Source: Methanomassiliicoccales archaeon | GTDB lineage: Archaea; Thermoplasmatota; Thermoplasmata; Methanomassiliicoccales; UBA472 | Reading direction: 5' to 3' | Length of the DNA: 35,258 nucleotides | Assembly: GCA_026394375.1 (NCBI GenBank) | Contig: JAPKYJ010000024.1 | Span: 1-35,258, forward strand | In this document: piece by piece, positions 16,047 to 24,841 of the stretch | Layout of the letters: every line of letters begins with the position of its first letter | Numbering within the stretch: position 1 is the stretch's first letter | Translations under genes and position numbers: made by a program | Notes under the pieces: model-generated | What the model was told of the DNA's origin: nothing | The model's database searches: none | What the model saw: the letters and a program-made list of their open reading frames with translations, nothing else

Positions 16047-16712
16047 CTACCTACGGGATTGCAGAATGTGAACCAGTAGTTTCGTCACTTCGTGGAAGTC
16101 GCTGAAGGCATGGGTCTTTAAGCCCTCGTGCACGAGCATGCCCAGGAGCGGTCGTCCCTTCACGGCGAAGCGTTCGTCGGCGATACGGGCGGCATCGATG
16201 TCCGAGAGGCCATCGCCCAGATAGGCCACTCGTCGACTCAGATCGCGCTCGGAAAGCACCAGATCGTCTTTGAAACTGTGCGCCTCGGCGTGCTTCAGAG
16301 CAGGGAAGCGTAGCCTTATCGCCTCATCATCGTAGGAGGCAATAGCGGCGTGCACGGATACCTGGCCTTCAATCGCCATCCTCTCCAGGTAGTGATGAAT
16401 GACGAAATCCAGGCCGGCGCTCGCTATCATGAATTCGACCTCGGCTTCGCGGCAAAACCCTAGAAGCTCGATCAGCCCTGCCCTCATGCCTATCTTTCCT
16501 TCTAGCTCCTCGAGGATAGCATCTTGGTCGAGGTGGACCATGGCGAACTGACGTCGCATGCACTCCTCCAGGCCGATCTTGCCCTGCAGGAGAAGCCGGT
16601 CCGGTTCTCTCCAGTCCCCATCTGCGAAATGTTCCAGTATGTATTCGACCGTGTCCACCGTGGTGATCGTGCAATCGAAGTCGCAAATCACCGAGAGCTT
16701 GCTCTTCGTCAT
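16047..16712 (-). CDS. HAD-superfamily phosphatase, MtnX / phosphoserine phosphatase-like
   Basis: The 221-residue product has the HAD motifs in order: motif I DFDCTIT (nucleophile Asp11, acid Asp13), motif II Ser in FMIASAGLDF, and motif III/IV YLGDGLSDIDAA with the Mg-binding Asp pair. The cap lies between motif I and II. The layout matches the subfamily of MtnX (a phosphatase of the methionine salvage pathway) and phosphoserine phosphatase. Motif I usually reads DFDGT; Cys in place of Gly is less common. No methionine-salvage gene neighbours it, so the substrate is open. It is convergent with the membrane-protein gene, 1 base apart. Confidence 0.8.
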   Translation of the reverse strand: MTKSKLSVICDFDCTITTVDTVEYILEHFADGDWREPDRLLLQGKIGLEECMRRQFAMVHLDQDAILEELEGKIGMRAGLIELLGFCREAEVEFMIASAGLDFVIHHYLERMAIEGQVSVHAAIASYDDEAIRLRFPALKHAEAHSFKDDLVLSERDLSRRVAYLGDGLSDIDAARIADERFAVKGRPLLGMLVHEGLKTHAFSDFHEVTKLLVHILQSRR

Positions 16713-16832
16713 TCCTGCAAAGCTCCCTGTTCAGGCGCAGATGAAATCACTGCCGATCACCAGCGATAGGATGGGCGCTTTTCGTTCATAAACCATGCTG
16801 CTGGTGGCCACTTGCGAAACGCCATGGCGCAA

Positions 16833-16840
16833 TTTTATAT
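16833..16840 (+). promoter_or_regulatory. TATA box of rfcL
   Basis: TTTTATAT is centred about 28 bases before ATG 16865, predicting transcription start at about 16863 and a leaderless mRNA. Confidence 0.65.
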
Positions 16841-16864
16841 CGAAGCGGGGGATAGGTATGCACG

Positions 16865-18298
16865 ATGCCCGACGATTGGACCGAGCTATACCGTCCCAAG
16901 AACCTGGCGGAAGTTGTGGGCAACCCCAAGGCGGTGAAGGAGCTCAAGAACTGGGCCATCGCCTGGGAATCGGGTAGACCGGCAAAACCGGTGGCGGTCC
17001 TCATGGGTCCACCAGGGGTGGGGAAGACCAGCGCAGCTCTCGCCCTAGCGAACGAGTTCGGCTGGGGCCTGATCGAGATGAACGCCTCTGACCACCGGAG
17101 CGGAGAGGCGATCAGGAATGTGGCATTGCGCGGGGCACTGACGGAGACTTTCACTGATGACGGAACATTCCTTTCCTCGAAGGAGGGAAGGAAGAAGCTT
17201 ATCGTCCTGGACGAGGCGGACAACATCTTCGGCCGCGAGGACCACGGTGGCGTGCAGGCCATCGTGGAGTTGATCGCCCTGACAAGGCAGCCCGTGGTGC
17301 TCATCGTCAACGACTTCTATGCCCTGAGCCGAAAGAGCTCTGTCATCAAATCCAAGACCCTGCAGATACGCTTTGGCAAGATACAGGCGCTCACCATTAG
17401 GGGGGTGATCAAACGCATTGCCAAGGAGCAAGGGGTGGCGATACCTGACCGAGCCTTGGAGCTGGTATCCAAGAACAGCAACGGCGACCTGAGGGCGGCC
17501 ATCCGCGACCTGCAGGCGCTCAGCCTCGGTGCTGAGCAGGTGCGTGAAGAGCAGCCGCTCATCCTGGACAATAGGCTCACATCCAAGTCCAACTATGACC
17601 TCATGGCGGAGATACTCCACGGCTCAAGCCCGCAGCGAGCCCGTTCCATGATGTTGGACATCTCGGAGGATCCAGACACGATCATGAAATGGGTGGACGA
17701 GAACGTGCCCATCGTCTACCGGGACCCAGAGGATCTGAAGCGGGCGTACCAGGTACTTTCCCGGGCGGACGTCTTTCTTAGCCGGGTTACCCGCAGGCAG
17801 TACTTCGGCCTCCGGTCATATGTGACCGACCTTACGTCCTATGGAGTATGCGCGGCCAAAGGGCGCCAGTACCACGAGTACGCCCGCCTGCAATTCCCCC
17901 TGATACTGAGCAAGCTCTCCCGAACGAAGTCTATGCGCAGCACCAGGAAGTCCATCGGGCTGAAGATCGGCGCTGCCTGTCACGTTTCCTCCAGCCAGGC
18001 CATATCGGACATCCTCCCTTACTTCGTGAAGATGTACGCCACCGACCGCGAGTTCCGACTGGAGACGACCATCAGCTTCGGCTTCGGCGAAGAGGAAGCT
18101 GCCTTCTTGCTGGATGACAAGGTCGATTCCAATACCGTCAAGCATCTCATGCAGGAGGTACAACGGAAGCTCAGGGGCGAGGAGAGGGACGACCACGATC
18201 TGAGATCGGTCAAGATCGAGGAGATCGCTGACCATGCTCCGGAAGAGAAGAGGAACGAGGACGATGCGCTCAAGCAGAAAAGCCTGTTCGAGTACTGA
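16865..18298 (+). CDS. rfcL: Replication factor C large subunit
   Basis: RfcL with the small subunit loads the PCNA clamp at primer-template junctions. The 477-residue product begins WTELYRPKNLAEVVGNPKAV, has Walker A GPPGVGKT (48-55), Walker B KLIVLDEADN (111-120), and sensor motifs in the region around VVLIVNDFYALSRKS and NGDLRAAIRDLQALS. The C-terminal third is the large-subunit collar and a charged tail ending QKSLFEY (471-477), a clear PCNA-interacting box. The large subunit lacks the arginine-finger SRC motif of RfcS, and none is seen. taw1 follows 9 bases after the stop, so the two are likely co-transcribed. rfcS is not in the window. Confidence 0.96.
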   Translation: MPDDWTELYRPKNLAEVVGNPKAVKELKNWAIAWESGRPAKPVAVLMGPPGVGKTSAALALANEFGWGLIEMNASDHRSGEAIRNVALRGALTETFTDDGTFLSSKEGRKKLIVLDEADNIFGREDHGGVQAIVELIALTRQPVVLIVNDFYALSRKSSVIKSKTLQIRFGKIQALTIRGVIKRIAKEQGVAIPDRALELVSKNSNGDLRAAIRDLQALSLGAEQVREEQPLILDNRLTSKSNYDLMAEILHGSSPQRARSMMLDISEDPDTIMKWVDENVPIVYRDPEDLKRAYQVLSRADVFLSRVTRRQYFGLRSYVTDLTSYGVCAAKGRQYHEYARLQFPLILSKLSRTKSMRSTRKSIGLKIGAACHVSSSQAISDILPYFVKMYATDREFRLETTISFGFGEEEAAFLLDDKVDSNTVKHLMQEVQRKLRGEERDDHDLRSVKIEEIADHAPEEKRNEDDALKQKSLFEY

Positions 18299-18307
18299 GG
18301 GAGCGGC

Positions 18308-19234
18308 ATGAGGCCGGAGCTCAAGAGGAAGCTGGAGAAGCAGCAATATCGGCTGGTGGGCAACCACGGGGCGGTCAAGCTCTGCCATTGGATGAGGCAG
18401 TCCATGCTCAAGGGCCGAATGTGCTACAAGCAGGCGTTCTACGGCATCAGCTCGCATCGCTGCCTGCAGATGACCCCGGTGGTGCAGGACTGCAACCAAG
18501 AATGCATCTTCTGCTGGAGGGTGCGGGGTTTCGAAGGCCAGGACGACGCCTGGGACGAACCCAAGGAGATGCTGGGCGAGCTCATCAGACAGCAGCGGCT
18601 GCTGATCACCGGCTTCCCGGGCGACCCGCGCTGCGACCTGAAGAAGTACGAGCAGGCGAAGGAGCCCAAGCACGTGGCCATTTCGCTGGCCGGAGAGCCC
18701 ACATTGTATCCGCACCTGAGCGAGCTGATCGGCGAATGCCACCGCAGGGGAATGAGCACCTTCCTGGTGACCAACGGCACCATGCCCGAGGTGATCGAGA
18801 ACCTGGATCCTCTGCCGACGCAGTTGTACGTCACATTGGCCGCGCCGAACAAGTCCATCTACCGTGAGGTATGCCAGCCTAGGATGGCCGATGGATGGGA
18901 GCGGCTCATGCGCACCCTGGAAATTCTGCCCTCGCTGAGCACCCGAACGGTAATCCGCCACACCCTGGTTGCCGGACACAACCTTGGCTACGAGGCGGAA
19001 TACGCGGATTTGGATAGGAAGGCAGATCCGACCTTCATCGAACCCAAAGGCTTCGTGTTCGTCGGTTCGTCCCGGGAAAGACTGAGCATCGACAACATGC
19101 CCTCACATCAGAGCATCGTGGAGTTCGGGTTGAGGCTGGGGGAGATGCTGGGACTCGATCTTCTGAAGGAGAAAGCGGACAGCCGAGTGGTGTTGCTGGG
19201 GGAGAAGACCGTCAAGGTCGAGCTGGACCTTTGA
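18308..19234 (+). CDS. taw1: tRNA-Phe 4-demethylwyosine synthase (archaeal TYW1)
   Basis: TYW1 is a radical SAM enzyme that condenses N1-methylguanosine 37 of tRNA-Phe with two carbons of pyruvate to form the tricyclic wyosine base. The 308-residue product has the radical SAM cluster motif at C62, C66 and C69 (DCNQECIFCW). Three upstream cysteines, C26, C39 and C52, fit the second [4Fe-4S] cluster known from the Pyrococcus enzyme. HVAISLAGEPTLYPHLSELI and FLVTNGTMPEVI are family landmarks. GAGGGA precedes ATG 18308. It follows rfcL by 9 bases and is convergent with fttA. Confidence 0.95.
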   Translation: MRPELKRKLEKQQYRLVGNHGAVKLCHWMRQSMLKGRMCYKQAFYGISSHRCLQMTPVVQDCNQECIFCWRVRGFEGQDDAWDEPKEMLGELIRQQRLLITGFPGDPRCDLKKYEQAKEPKHVAISLAGEPTLYPHLSELIGECHRRGMSTFLVTNGTMPEVIENLDPLPTQLYVTLAAPNKSIYREVCQPRMADGWERLMRTLEILPSLSTRTVIRHTLVAGHNLGYEAEYADLDRKADPTFIEPKGFVFVGSSRERLSIDNMPSHQSIVEFGLRLGEMLGLDLLKEKADSRVVLLGEKTVKVELDL

Positions 19235-19244
19235 GCGGGCGAGC

Positions 19245-21161
19245 TCACTTCATCCTGATGGTCTCAAGGTTCATCGGGGCCCTGGTCTCCACGTTGAACT
19301 TCTTGTAGAGGGCGCTGGCCAGGTCAATGCACTTGTGCTCTTCGCCATGGCCTATGATGATCCTCTCCGGCTTAGGCTCCAGGGTGGCGATGTAGTTGAT
19401 GAGCTGCCGGCGGTCGGAGTGCCCGGAGAACCCATCCACCGTCTCTATGGCCATCTTGAACGTGACCGTTACGGGCTTACCTTTCTCCATCAAGGTGAGG
19501 TCGCTCACCCCTTTCTGGATCTTCCTTCCTAGCGTTCCTTCGGCCTGGTAACCTACGAACACCAAGGCACTGTTGACATCGTCCGCCCAGGACTTGACGT
19601 ATTCCATGACCGGGCCGCCGTTCATCATGCCGCTCGTGGCAAGCACAATGGCAGGATCGGGGTCATGGCAGATCCGCTCCCTCATCTCCGAGGAGTCCAC
19701 CCGCTTGAAGATGTTGGATAGGAATGGATTCTGTCCCATCTGGAAGATCTGGGTCCGCAGCTGGGAATTGAGATACTCAGGATAGGCAGTGTGGATGGCG
19801 GTAGCTTCCCAGATCATTCCGTCCAGGTAGATGGGCACCGTCTCGATCTTGCCCGTGCGCATGAGCTCCTCCAGCACCAGCATGACCTCTTGGGAACGCC
19901 CCACGGCAAAGACGGGGATGATTATCTTGCCCCGACGCTGCAAGGCGCGCTCCACCACCGACTTCAGCTGGTTGGCGGCATCGGTGCGGCTGGGCTGGAT
20001 GTCGTGGTAGCCACCGTAGGTCGACTCGATGACCAGAGTCTCCAACCGGGGGAACTTGTTGACCGTGGCGTTGAAAAGCCAGGTGCGTTCGAACTTCATG
20101 TCGCCGGTGAAAGCCACGTTGTAGAGGCCGTCCCCAACGTGGAAGTGGCAGACGGCCGAGCCCAGGATATGACCAGCGTTCTGGAATGTCAAGCGGATGT
20201 CCGGAGAGATGTCCGTCGTCTCCCCGTATTTCAGGGGGATGGTGCGCATGATCGCCTCCCGGACATGCGACGATTCGTAAGATGCCTTCTTCGCCTCCCC
20301 GAAGGACACTTTGAGCGCGTCCAGGAGCATGAGCGACATGAGATCGCGGGTCGGCGGTGTGCAGTAGATCGGGCCTGTGTAGCCGTACTTGAAGAGCACG
20401 GGCACCAGGCCGCAGTGGTCCAAGTGCGCATGCGTGATGACGATAGCGTCGAGGGAGTCGAGCGGCTGCAGTTCGGGCGCAGCGAAATAGGGCGTATCCT
20501 GGCCACTGCCTCCGGCTCCGGGAAGGGCACCGCAATCGATGAGGATCTTGCTCTCCCTGGTGGAAAGCAGGCTGCAACTCCGACCGACCTCTCGGAACCC
20601 GCCCAAGGCGGTCATCCTTAGCCAGGAGTCTCCTTCGGCCTTCTGCCGGTAGAGCTTGCGTCCCACTTTATTCAGGAACTCCCGGCGATCGTCGTGCACG
20701 TGGCGCAGGTAGTTACGTATCTCCGAAACGGTCTTTGAGGGGATGGGAGGAGCTCGTGCAACCTTAGGTGCCCAGCCCACCTCCTTCTTGATCTCGTTCA
20801 GGATAGAGCCTTGTCGTCCGATGACCAGGCCAGGGGAGAGCGCTTCGATCGTAACCTCGCCCGTATCATGCTCGAAGTAGATGTCGGTGATCTCCGCTTC
20901 AGCGGGGATGATCTCCCGGATGCGCTTCTCCACGCTCTCGGGATCGGCTAGCATCTCCGGGTCTGGTCGAATGGCCACCCGACGTCGCATGCCCTGCGCC
21001 AACTGCCTGATGATGTCGTTGTTCGAAGCGAAGGCCTCCAGATCTCGGGTGTAGACGACCACCAGCGGTCCTTCGAAATCGATGGACGTGATGTTGACGG
21101 TCGACGGTACGATCTTGCGCACTTGTTCCCGTGCTTCTTCCAGTATTCTATCAGCGCTCAT
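19245..21161 (-). CDS. fttA: FttA / aCPSF1 transcription termination nuclease (KH + metallo-beta-lactamase + beta-CASP)
   Basis: FttA, the archaeal homologue of CPSF73, cuts nascent RNA and drives transcription termination. The 638-residue product has two N-terminal KH domains (the second with GLVIGRQGS at 111-119), then a metallo-beta-lactamase domain starting about residue 183 with the zinc motif HAHLDH (244-249) and later GHILGSAV and FTGDM, and a beta-CASP domain with VIPVFAVGRSQE. The ending includes GFSGHSDRRQL and IIGHGEEH, the metal-binding His motifs. Length matches the family. It lies 75 bases after psmB on the same strand but has its own strong TATA box, so it can be expressed separately. 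Confidence 0.96.
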   Translation of the reverse strand: MSADRILEEAREQVRKIVPSTVNITSIDFEGPLVVVYTRDLEAFASNNDIIRQLAQGMRRRVAIRPDPEMLADPESVEKRIREIIPAEAEITDIYFEHDTGEVTIEALSPGLVIGRQGSILNEIKKEVGWAPKVARAPPIPSKTVSEIRNYLRHVHDDRREFLNKVGRKLYRQKAEGDSWLRMTALGGFREVGRSCSLLSTRESKILIDCGALPGAGGSGQDTPYFAAPELQPLDSLDAIVITHAHLDHCGLVPVLFKYGYTGPIYCTPPTRDLMSLMLLDALKVSFGEAKKASYESSHVREAIMRTIPLKYGETTDISPDIRLTFQNAGHILGSAVCHFHVGDGLYNVAFTGDMKFERTWLFNATVNKFPRLETLVIESTYGGYHDIQPSRTDAANQLKSVVERALQRRGKIIIPVFAVGRSQEVMLVLEELMRTGKIETVPIYLDGMIWEATAIHTAYPEYLNSQLRTQIFQMGQNPFLSNIFKRVDSSEMRERICHDPDPAIVLATSGMMNGGPVMEYVKSWADDVNSALVFVGYQAEGTLGRKIQKGVSDLTLMEKGKPVTVTFKMAIETVDGFSGHSDRRQLINYIATLEPKPERIIIGHGEEHKCIDLASALYKKFNVETRAPMNLETIRMK

Positions 21162-21202
21162 GAATCGTTCACACTTCGATGCAAATTACATTCAAATGTA
21201 GT

Positions 21203-21210
21203 TATATAAA
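21203..21210 (-). promoter_or_regulatory. TATA box of fttA
   Basis: Read on the minus strand this is TTTATATA, about 45 bases ahead of the fttA ATG at 21161, with transcription start expected near 21180. It sits in an AT-rich gap between psmB and fttA. Confidence 0.65.
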
Positions 21211-21236
21211 CCGAATATATCATAATGATAAATGGT

Positions 21237-21896
21237 TTAGCGGGCTTTGGGGTAATCAATGCCCAGTTTTGCCGCCCTCTTTCTTACCTCGTCATCGGTC
21301 AGCTCGCGGAACCCGCTATCTGAGATGCAGATGATGGCCATGCCGTCGCCGCTGGCGGAATCGCGTTTCATGGCCGCGTTGAGCGAGCGGATGGCCAGGT
21401 CGGCGCTCTGCTCCATGGACATTCCCTTCTCATAGCTGTCCTCGAGCACACCATAGGCGAAGAGCGATCCCGAGCCCACGGACACGTAATCATCCCGGAT
21501 CGAGCCTCCCGCAGCGTCGATGCCATAGACATGCCCACCGGTTTTGTCTACGCCGCCCATGATCAGGCCCACGTAGTAGTATCCGCCAGCACCGCCTCCG
21601 CGGTGCAGTATGTTGGATAGCAGCGTGGATGCGGATTTGATGGTGATGGCCGTTCCGCGCTTCAGGCGGTAGAGCTCCACCTCGGCCTTTATGTAGCGGG
21701 CCAGAAGCTGGGCGTCGCCCACCAGACCCGCTGTCGTGAGGCCCAAGTTCTCGTCGATCTTGAATATTTTCTGAACGTCCTTGTGAGCGATGATGTTTCC
21801 CATCGTGGCTCTGTGCTCGGAAGCGAGCACTACACCGTCCCTATTTACGATACCGATTGTGGTCGTGCCTGTCTTGAGTTGCTGGTTTTCCACCAT
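21237..21896 (-). CDS. psmB: Proteasome beta subunit
   Basis: The 219-residue product is the catalytic beta subunit of the 20S proteasome. A short propeptide (MVENQQLKTG) precedes the autocleavage site, giving mature N-terminal nucleophile Thr11 in TTTIGIVNRDGVVLASEHRAT; the Asp and Lys that complete the active site are in the same stretch (NRDG, QKIFKIDENLG). GVDKTGGHVYGIDAAGG and VSVGSGSLFAYGVLE are family landmarks. A TATA box and a GAGGGTG ribosome site precede it. The alpha subunit and regulatory ATPase are elsewhere. Confidence 0.96.
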   Translation of the reverse strand: MVENQQLKTGTTTIGIVNRDGVVLASEHRATMGNIIAHKDVQKIFKIDENLGLTTAGLVGDAQLLARYIKAEVELYRLKRGTAITIKSASTLLSNILHRGGGAGGYYYVGLIMGGVDKTGGHVYGIDAAGGSIRDDYVSVGSGSLFAYGVLEDSYEKGMSMEQSADLAIRSLNAAMKRDSASGDGMAIICISDSGFRELTDDEVRKRAAKLGIDYPKAR

Positions 21897-21967
21897 TCCA
21901 TCACACCCTCATAAAACACATCGAAAAGATGGGGGTCTTAGATTTGCGCCTCTCATAAAGTTGAGGC

Positions 21968-21975
21968 TATATATA
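21968..21975 (-). promoter_or_regulatory. TATA box of psmB
   Basis: TATATATA in the minus-strand context GGTATATATAGCC predicts transcription start near 21945. That leaves a leader of about 50 bases containing a purine-rich ribosome site before ATG 21896. Confidence 0.6.
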
Positions 21976-22010
21976 CCTTTTCCTGAATGGCTAATGTTCC
22001 ATCGGATGAT

Positions 22011-22514
22011 TCACAGATCGTCTGGCGAGGGCTGGGCGAGGTCGCTTTTCCCAAGGGTCTTGGTCGCGAAAAGATGAAGCAGCATGGCTACACACAATCC
22101 CGCCAAGAGCCCGGTGACCGCCCGAAGCAAATTGCTGGATTGATAGTCCAGCATGATCTGCGCTCCGCCGTCTAGAGCGATCGGAACGAAGCCCAGCATC
22201 ACCAACCAAAGGTTCGGCCGCGGATTCGCGAAGAGCGCCAGGGCCAAACCGATCACCAACCCCGCGAATATGCTCACATCCCGAGCACAGAAGGGCATCT
22301 GATTACCGTTCAAGAAGAAAGACCTCTCCGCTATCTGATGGCAATTGGCATCTCCCAGCCAATAGACGGCGGCCGCCAACGGGTTCATTGAGGAGAGCTG
22401 GTCTCCATTGTCGACGTTGCCCACCCGACCCGAGAGGTCGGTGACCTGGCCTGGGGTCAATGTGAACGGCACCAGGAATACTAAGAGAGTGAAGAACAGG
22501 AAGAATGCCAGCAT
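22011..22514 (-). CDS. DUF2085-family membrane protein
   Basis: The 167-residue product from ATG 22514 has about four membrane helices and the DUF2085 signature: a conserved CHQ (in DANCHQIAERSFF), NGNQMPFCARD and then an Ile/Gly-rich helix. The family's function is unknown; the invariant Cys/His residues near the outer membrane face suggest metal or redox chemistry, which is inference. The frame is open to TTG 22568, adding 18 polar residues, but the ATG starts directly at a hydrophobic segment and is preferred. It is divergent from the FmdE-like gene. Confidence 0.75.
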   Translation of the reverse strand: MLAFFLFFTLLVFLVPFTLTPGQVTDLSGRVGNVDNGDQLSSMNPLAAAVYWLGDANCHQIAERSFFLNGNQMPFCARDVSIFAGLVIGLALALFANPRPNLWLVMLGFVPIALDGGAQIMLDYQSSNLLRAVTGLLAGLCVAMLLHLFATKTLGKSDLAQPSPDDL

Positions 22515-22630
22515 CGTGCTCTCTGCCCTCTGGAGAGCCCCTCGCGGATGCCACACACACCCTGCCAAGTCGGAGGCTCTAGATAACCCTTCCTCTCTCG
22601 GAATCCGAGCGGCCGTGCAAACCTGGATGC

Positions 22631-22638
22631 ATAATATG
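22631..22638 (+). promoter_or_regulatory. Candidate TATA element of the FmdE-like gene
   Basis: ATAATATG is centred about 45 bases before ATG 22679 and would start transcription near 22660. The match is moderate. No clear Shine-Dalgarno precedes either ATG (22679 or 22685). Confidence 0.35.
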
Positions 22639-22678
22639 GCAGAAAGAATAATAAGTCGCCTCGAGCTAATGAATATTC

Positions 22679-23116
22679 ATGGAAATGATGCCCGAGGAGC
22701 TCCGGCAGCTCAAGCGATTCCACGGCCACCTCGGTCCCTATGTGGTGGTGGGCTATCGCATGGGGTCGATAGCCCGACAGAGAATGGAAGGGCGGTTGTG
22801 GGCGATATCCTTCACCGGTACCCAGGTTCCCCTGTCCTGCATCGTGGACGGCATCCAGTTCTCCTCTTCCTGCACTTTGGGAAAGGGCAACATCTCTATC
22901 CAGGACAAGCGGGAGGCCAAGGCGCATTTCGTCAATGAGAAGCAGTTGCTGGAGATCAAGCTCCTGGACGAGGTCCGCGAGCACATCGACGCCTCCATGA
23001 GCCACGAGACGGAGGAGCTAATGGCCATCGGGCTTTTCAATGAGCCTGAGGAAGCGATCTTCAGCATCATAGTAGTTGAGTCATTGTCGCGCGAGAGAAA
23101 AGTGAAACTAAAGTGA
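22679..23116 (+). CDS. FmdE-domain protein (short form, without zinc finger)
   Basis: The 145-residue product matches the core FmdE domain: RFHGHLGPYVVVGYRMGSIA near residue 13, CIVDGIQFSSSCTLGKGNI in the middle, then FVNEKQLLEIKLLDEVRE. FmdE proteins are named for the formylmethanofuran dehydrogenase operon, but their biochemical role is unsettled. Here the usual Cys of HGHLCPG is Gly, while the Cys before VDGIQ and the Cys in SSCTLGKGN remain, and there is no C-terminal zinc-binding tail. So it is a single-domain variant, and a link to methanogenesis should not be assumed. Its last 50 bases overlap the 3' end of tadC on the other strand. Confidence 0.75.
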   Translation: MEMMPEELRQLKRFHGHLGPYVVVGYRMGSIARQRMEGRLWAISFTGTQVPLSCIVDGIQFSSSCTLGKGNISIQDKREAKAHFVNEKQLLEIKLLDEVREHIDASMSHETEELMAIGLFNEPEEAIFSIIVVESLSRERKVKLK

Positions 23117-24839
23117 AGAGCGCCAGCGCCACCGGGGCTCGGGTGCCGAAGCGATAGAGCATCTCATCCCATCGGCCATCTCCGCGGAGGAAGGTGGTGA
23201 AGTAAGTGATGAGCAGCACAAGCTCCAGGATGTAGGCTCCGGTGAGAGCCGTGAGCACGCCCGTCTGTTGCAGGCCGAGGGCGCTAATGTTCTCCGTGAG
23301 GCTGAACAGGCTCGCGGTCACGCCCAATATGATGGGAGCGAAATAGGTGCTGGTGGCCTGCATCATCTCCACGGTGCTCCTTAGCGTCTCATCCGTCTTC
23401 GTGCGGCACTTGCGGATATCGTCCAGGTTGCTGGCAAGGTTCAAGGCCACCTTTCCGGCCGCCCGAGCGTCCCTTGACGAGCTCTCGGCCACGGTCAAAA
23501 ATGCGCTCCATATAAGAGGGAAGCGGGAACGGAACACATCGTCCTCGGCCAACGCCACGTCCACTGTCATCCTGGACACCCGAGTTCGATGCAGTAGGAC
23601 GCGAGCTCGGGATTCGAAGAAGCCATCACCGCGGGAGCTGGCGGTCTGTTCCAATGCTTTCTCAAAGGATGCGCCCCCCGCCATTCGATTGCCGACCTGG
23701 AACAAGGCAGAGATGAGATCAACCTCCGCCCCCCGGTCCTTCAGCGTCGTTCTATGCGAGGCATTGCTGCGCCAGACCAAGTAGAGCGCTGGAGGGATTC
23801 CCAGGATGAACAGTATTTCGTACGGATGCTCTTCCAGAGGGAATAGGATGAGGAGGGTGAGCAAGGAGGCGGCCCATATCCCGCCCGCCAGCAGATCAAC
23901 CTTGACCACCTCAGGCCTTTCCGCCTTCTGTCCGACTGGATTCTTGACCAGGATGGAACGTGAATATGCGAACGCGAAGAGAGGAAGGATGACAAGGAGC
24001 AGAGCGGCCATCTCTGCCACAGGAATGGCCGCAGAGCCTGTGGACCCTTGAACGGAACTCGCCCCGCCTATGGCCTGCAAAGGCATCATTGAGAAGAGGA
24101 GGACGGGTACAAGAATGCCCACCGCGAAGAGCACCATGGTGGGCGTACTCAAGCTGGACACATAGAGCTCTGTGGAATCGCGCACCCCTTGAAGCACCAC
24201 CGCGTTAGCGCGGTCAAGAAGTCGCTGGAGCCCCTCTCGGCCCGATTCATGCATGGCGGCAAGGAGAAGGTGAAAGGCCTGGCGGACGCAGTCATTGGCA
24301 TCCGACAACGAAGCGGTCAGTTCCAGCAGAGATGTCTCCATGCCCTCGCTCGCCTTGGTGAGGGCCCTCCAGGCCGCCTCGCGCAAACGGCCCTGAAGCG
24401 CTCCGGGTTGCGAGGAGGCGAAGGCGATAGCCACCTCCAGCGAAGGACGGAGGTGTATGCTCATGATCATCATCCCCACGACCGAGGGGGACTCGCGCAG
24501 AATGCTCGTTTCCTCGGCAAGGCACTCGGCCTTGGGCAGGTTCGCGATCCATGAGGAGATCAGAAGCGGCAGGCCCAGGCTTGCAGCGATGGCATAGGCC
24601 AGGCCGTGCCAGTGAAGCGTCAATATGAGAAAGAGGTCCAATGGCAAGGAGATGATCAGGCAGAGCTTGAACGCCCCCCAGGCCCTGGACAGAATATCCT
24701 CGATGGTGAGATGTCTTCGCTCCATGAACGCTTCCAGTTCAGGGGTCATCTTGGGTCTGAGGACCTTGGCCATCACGGATGGTGGGGGAGAACCAAGACG
24801 GTCCAGCGTTGCCAGGGAGAAGGTCGGCTGGCGCCTCAT
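23067..24839 (-). CDS. tadC: TadC/FlaJ-like type IV pilus assembly platform protein
   Basis: The start chosen is ATG 24839, two bases after the TadA stop and behind GGTGAG; the open frame to 24938 would run into tadA. The 590-residue product is an inner-membrane platform for an archaeal type IV pilus or secretion machine. It has two copies of the type II secretion F domain, each a cytoplasmic helical bundle followed by membrane helices: the first around residues 80-270, with helices near 45-90 and 230-260, the second around 370-540. The Ser/Asp-rich bundle in the second half (VAESSSRDARAAGKVALNLA) is typical. It is coupled to the ATPase TadA, which drives it. Confidence 0.82.
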   Translation of the reverse strand: MRRQPTFSLATLDRLGSPPPSVMAKVLRPKMTPELEAFMERRHLTIEDILSRAWGAFKLCLIISLPLDLFLILTLHWHGLAYAIAASLGLPLLISSWIANLPKAECLAEETSILRESPSVVGMMIMSIHLRPSLEVAIAFASSQPGALQGRLREAAWRALTKASEGMETSLLELTASLSDANDCVRQAFHLLLAAMHESGREGLQRLLDRANAVVLQGVRDSTELYVSSLSTPTMVLFAVGILVPVLLFSMMPLQAIGGASSVQGSTGSAAIPVAEMAALLLVILPLFAFAYSRSILVKNPVGQKAERPEVVKVDLLAGGIWAASLLTLLILFPLEEHPYEILFILGIPPALYLVWRSNASHRTTLKDRGAEVDLISALFQVGNRMAGGASFEKALEQTASSRGDGFFESRARVLLHRTRVSRMTVDVALAEDDVFRSRFPLIWSAFLTVAESSSRDARAAGKVALNLASNLDDIRKCRTKTDETLRSTVEMMQATSTYFAPIILGVTASLFSLTENISALGLQQTGVLTALTGAYILELVLLITYFTTFLRGDGRWDEMLYRFGTRAPVALALFTLVSLFSRATMTQLL

Positions 24840-24841
24840 GT

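Noticed and set aside
17816-18979. 387-residue frame on minus across rfcL and taw1
   Set aside because: It is antisense to two well-identified genes and its product is a Leu/His/Arg-rich string typical of a shadow frame.
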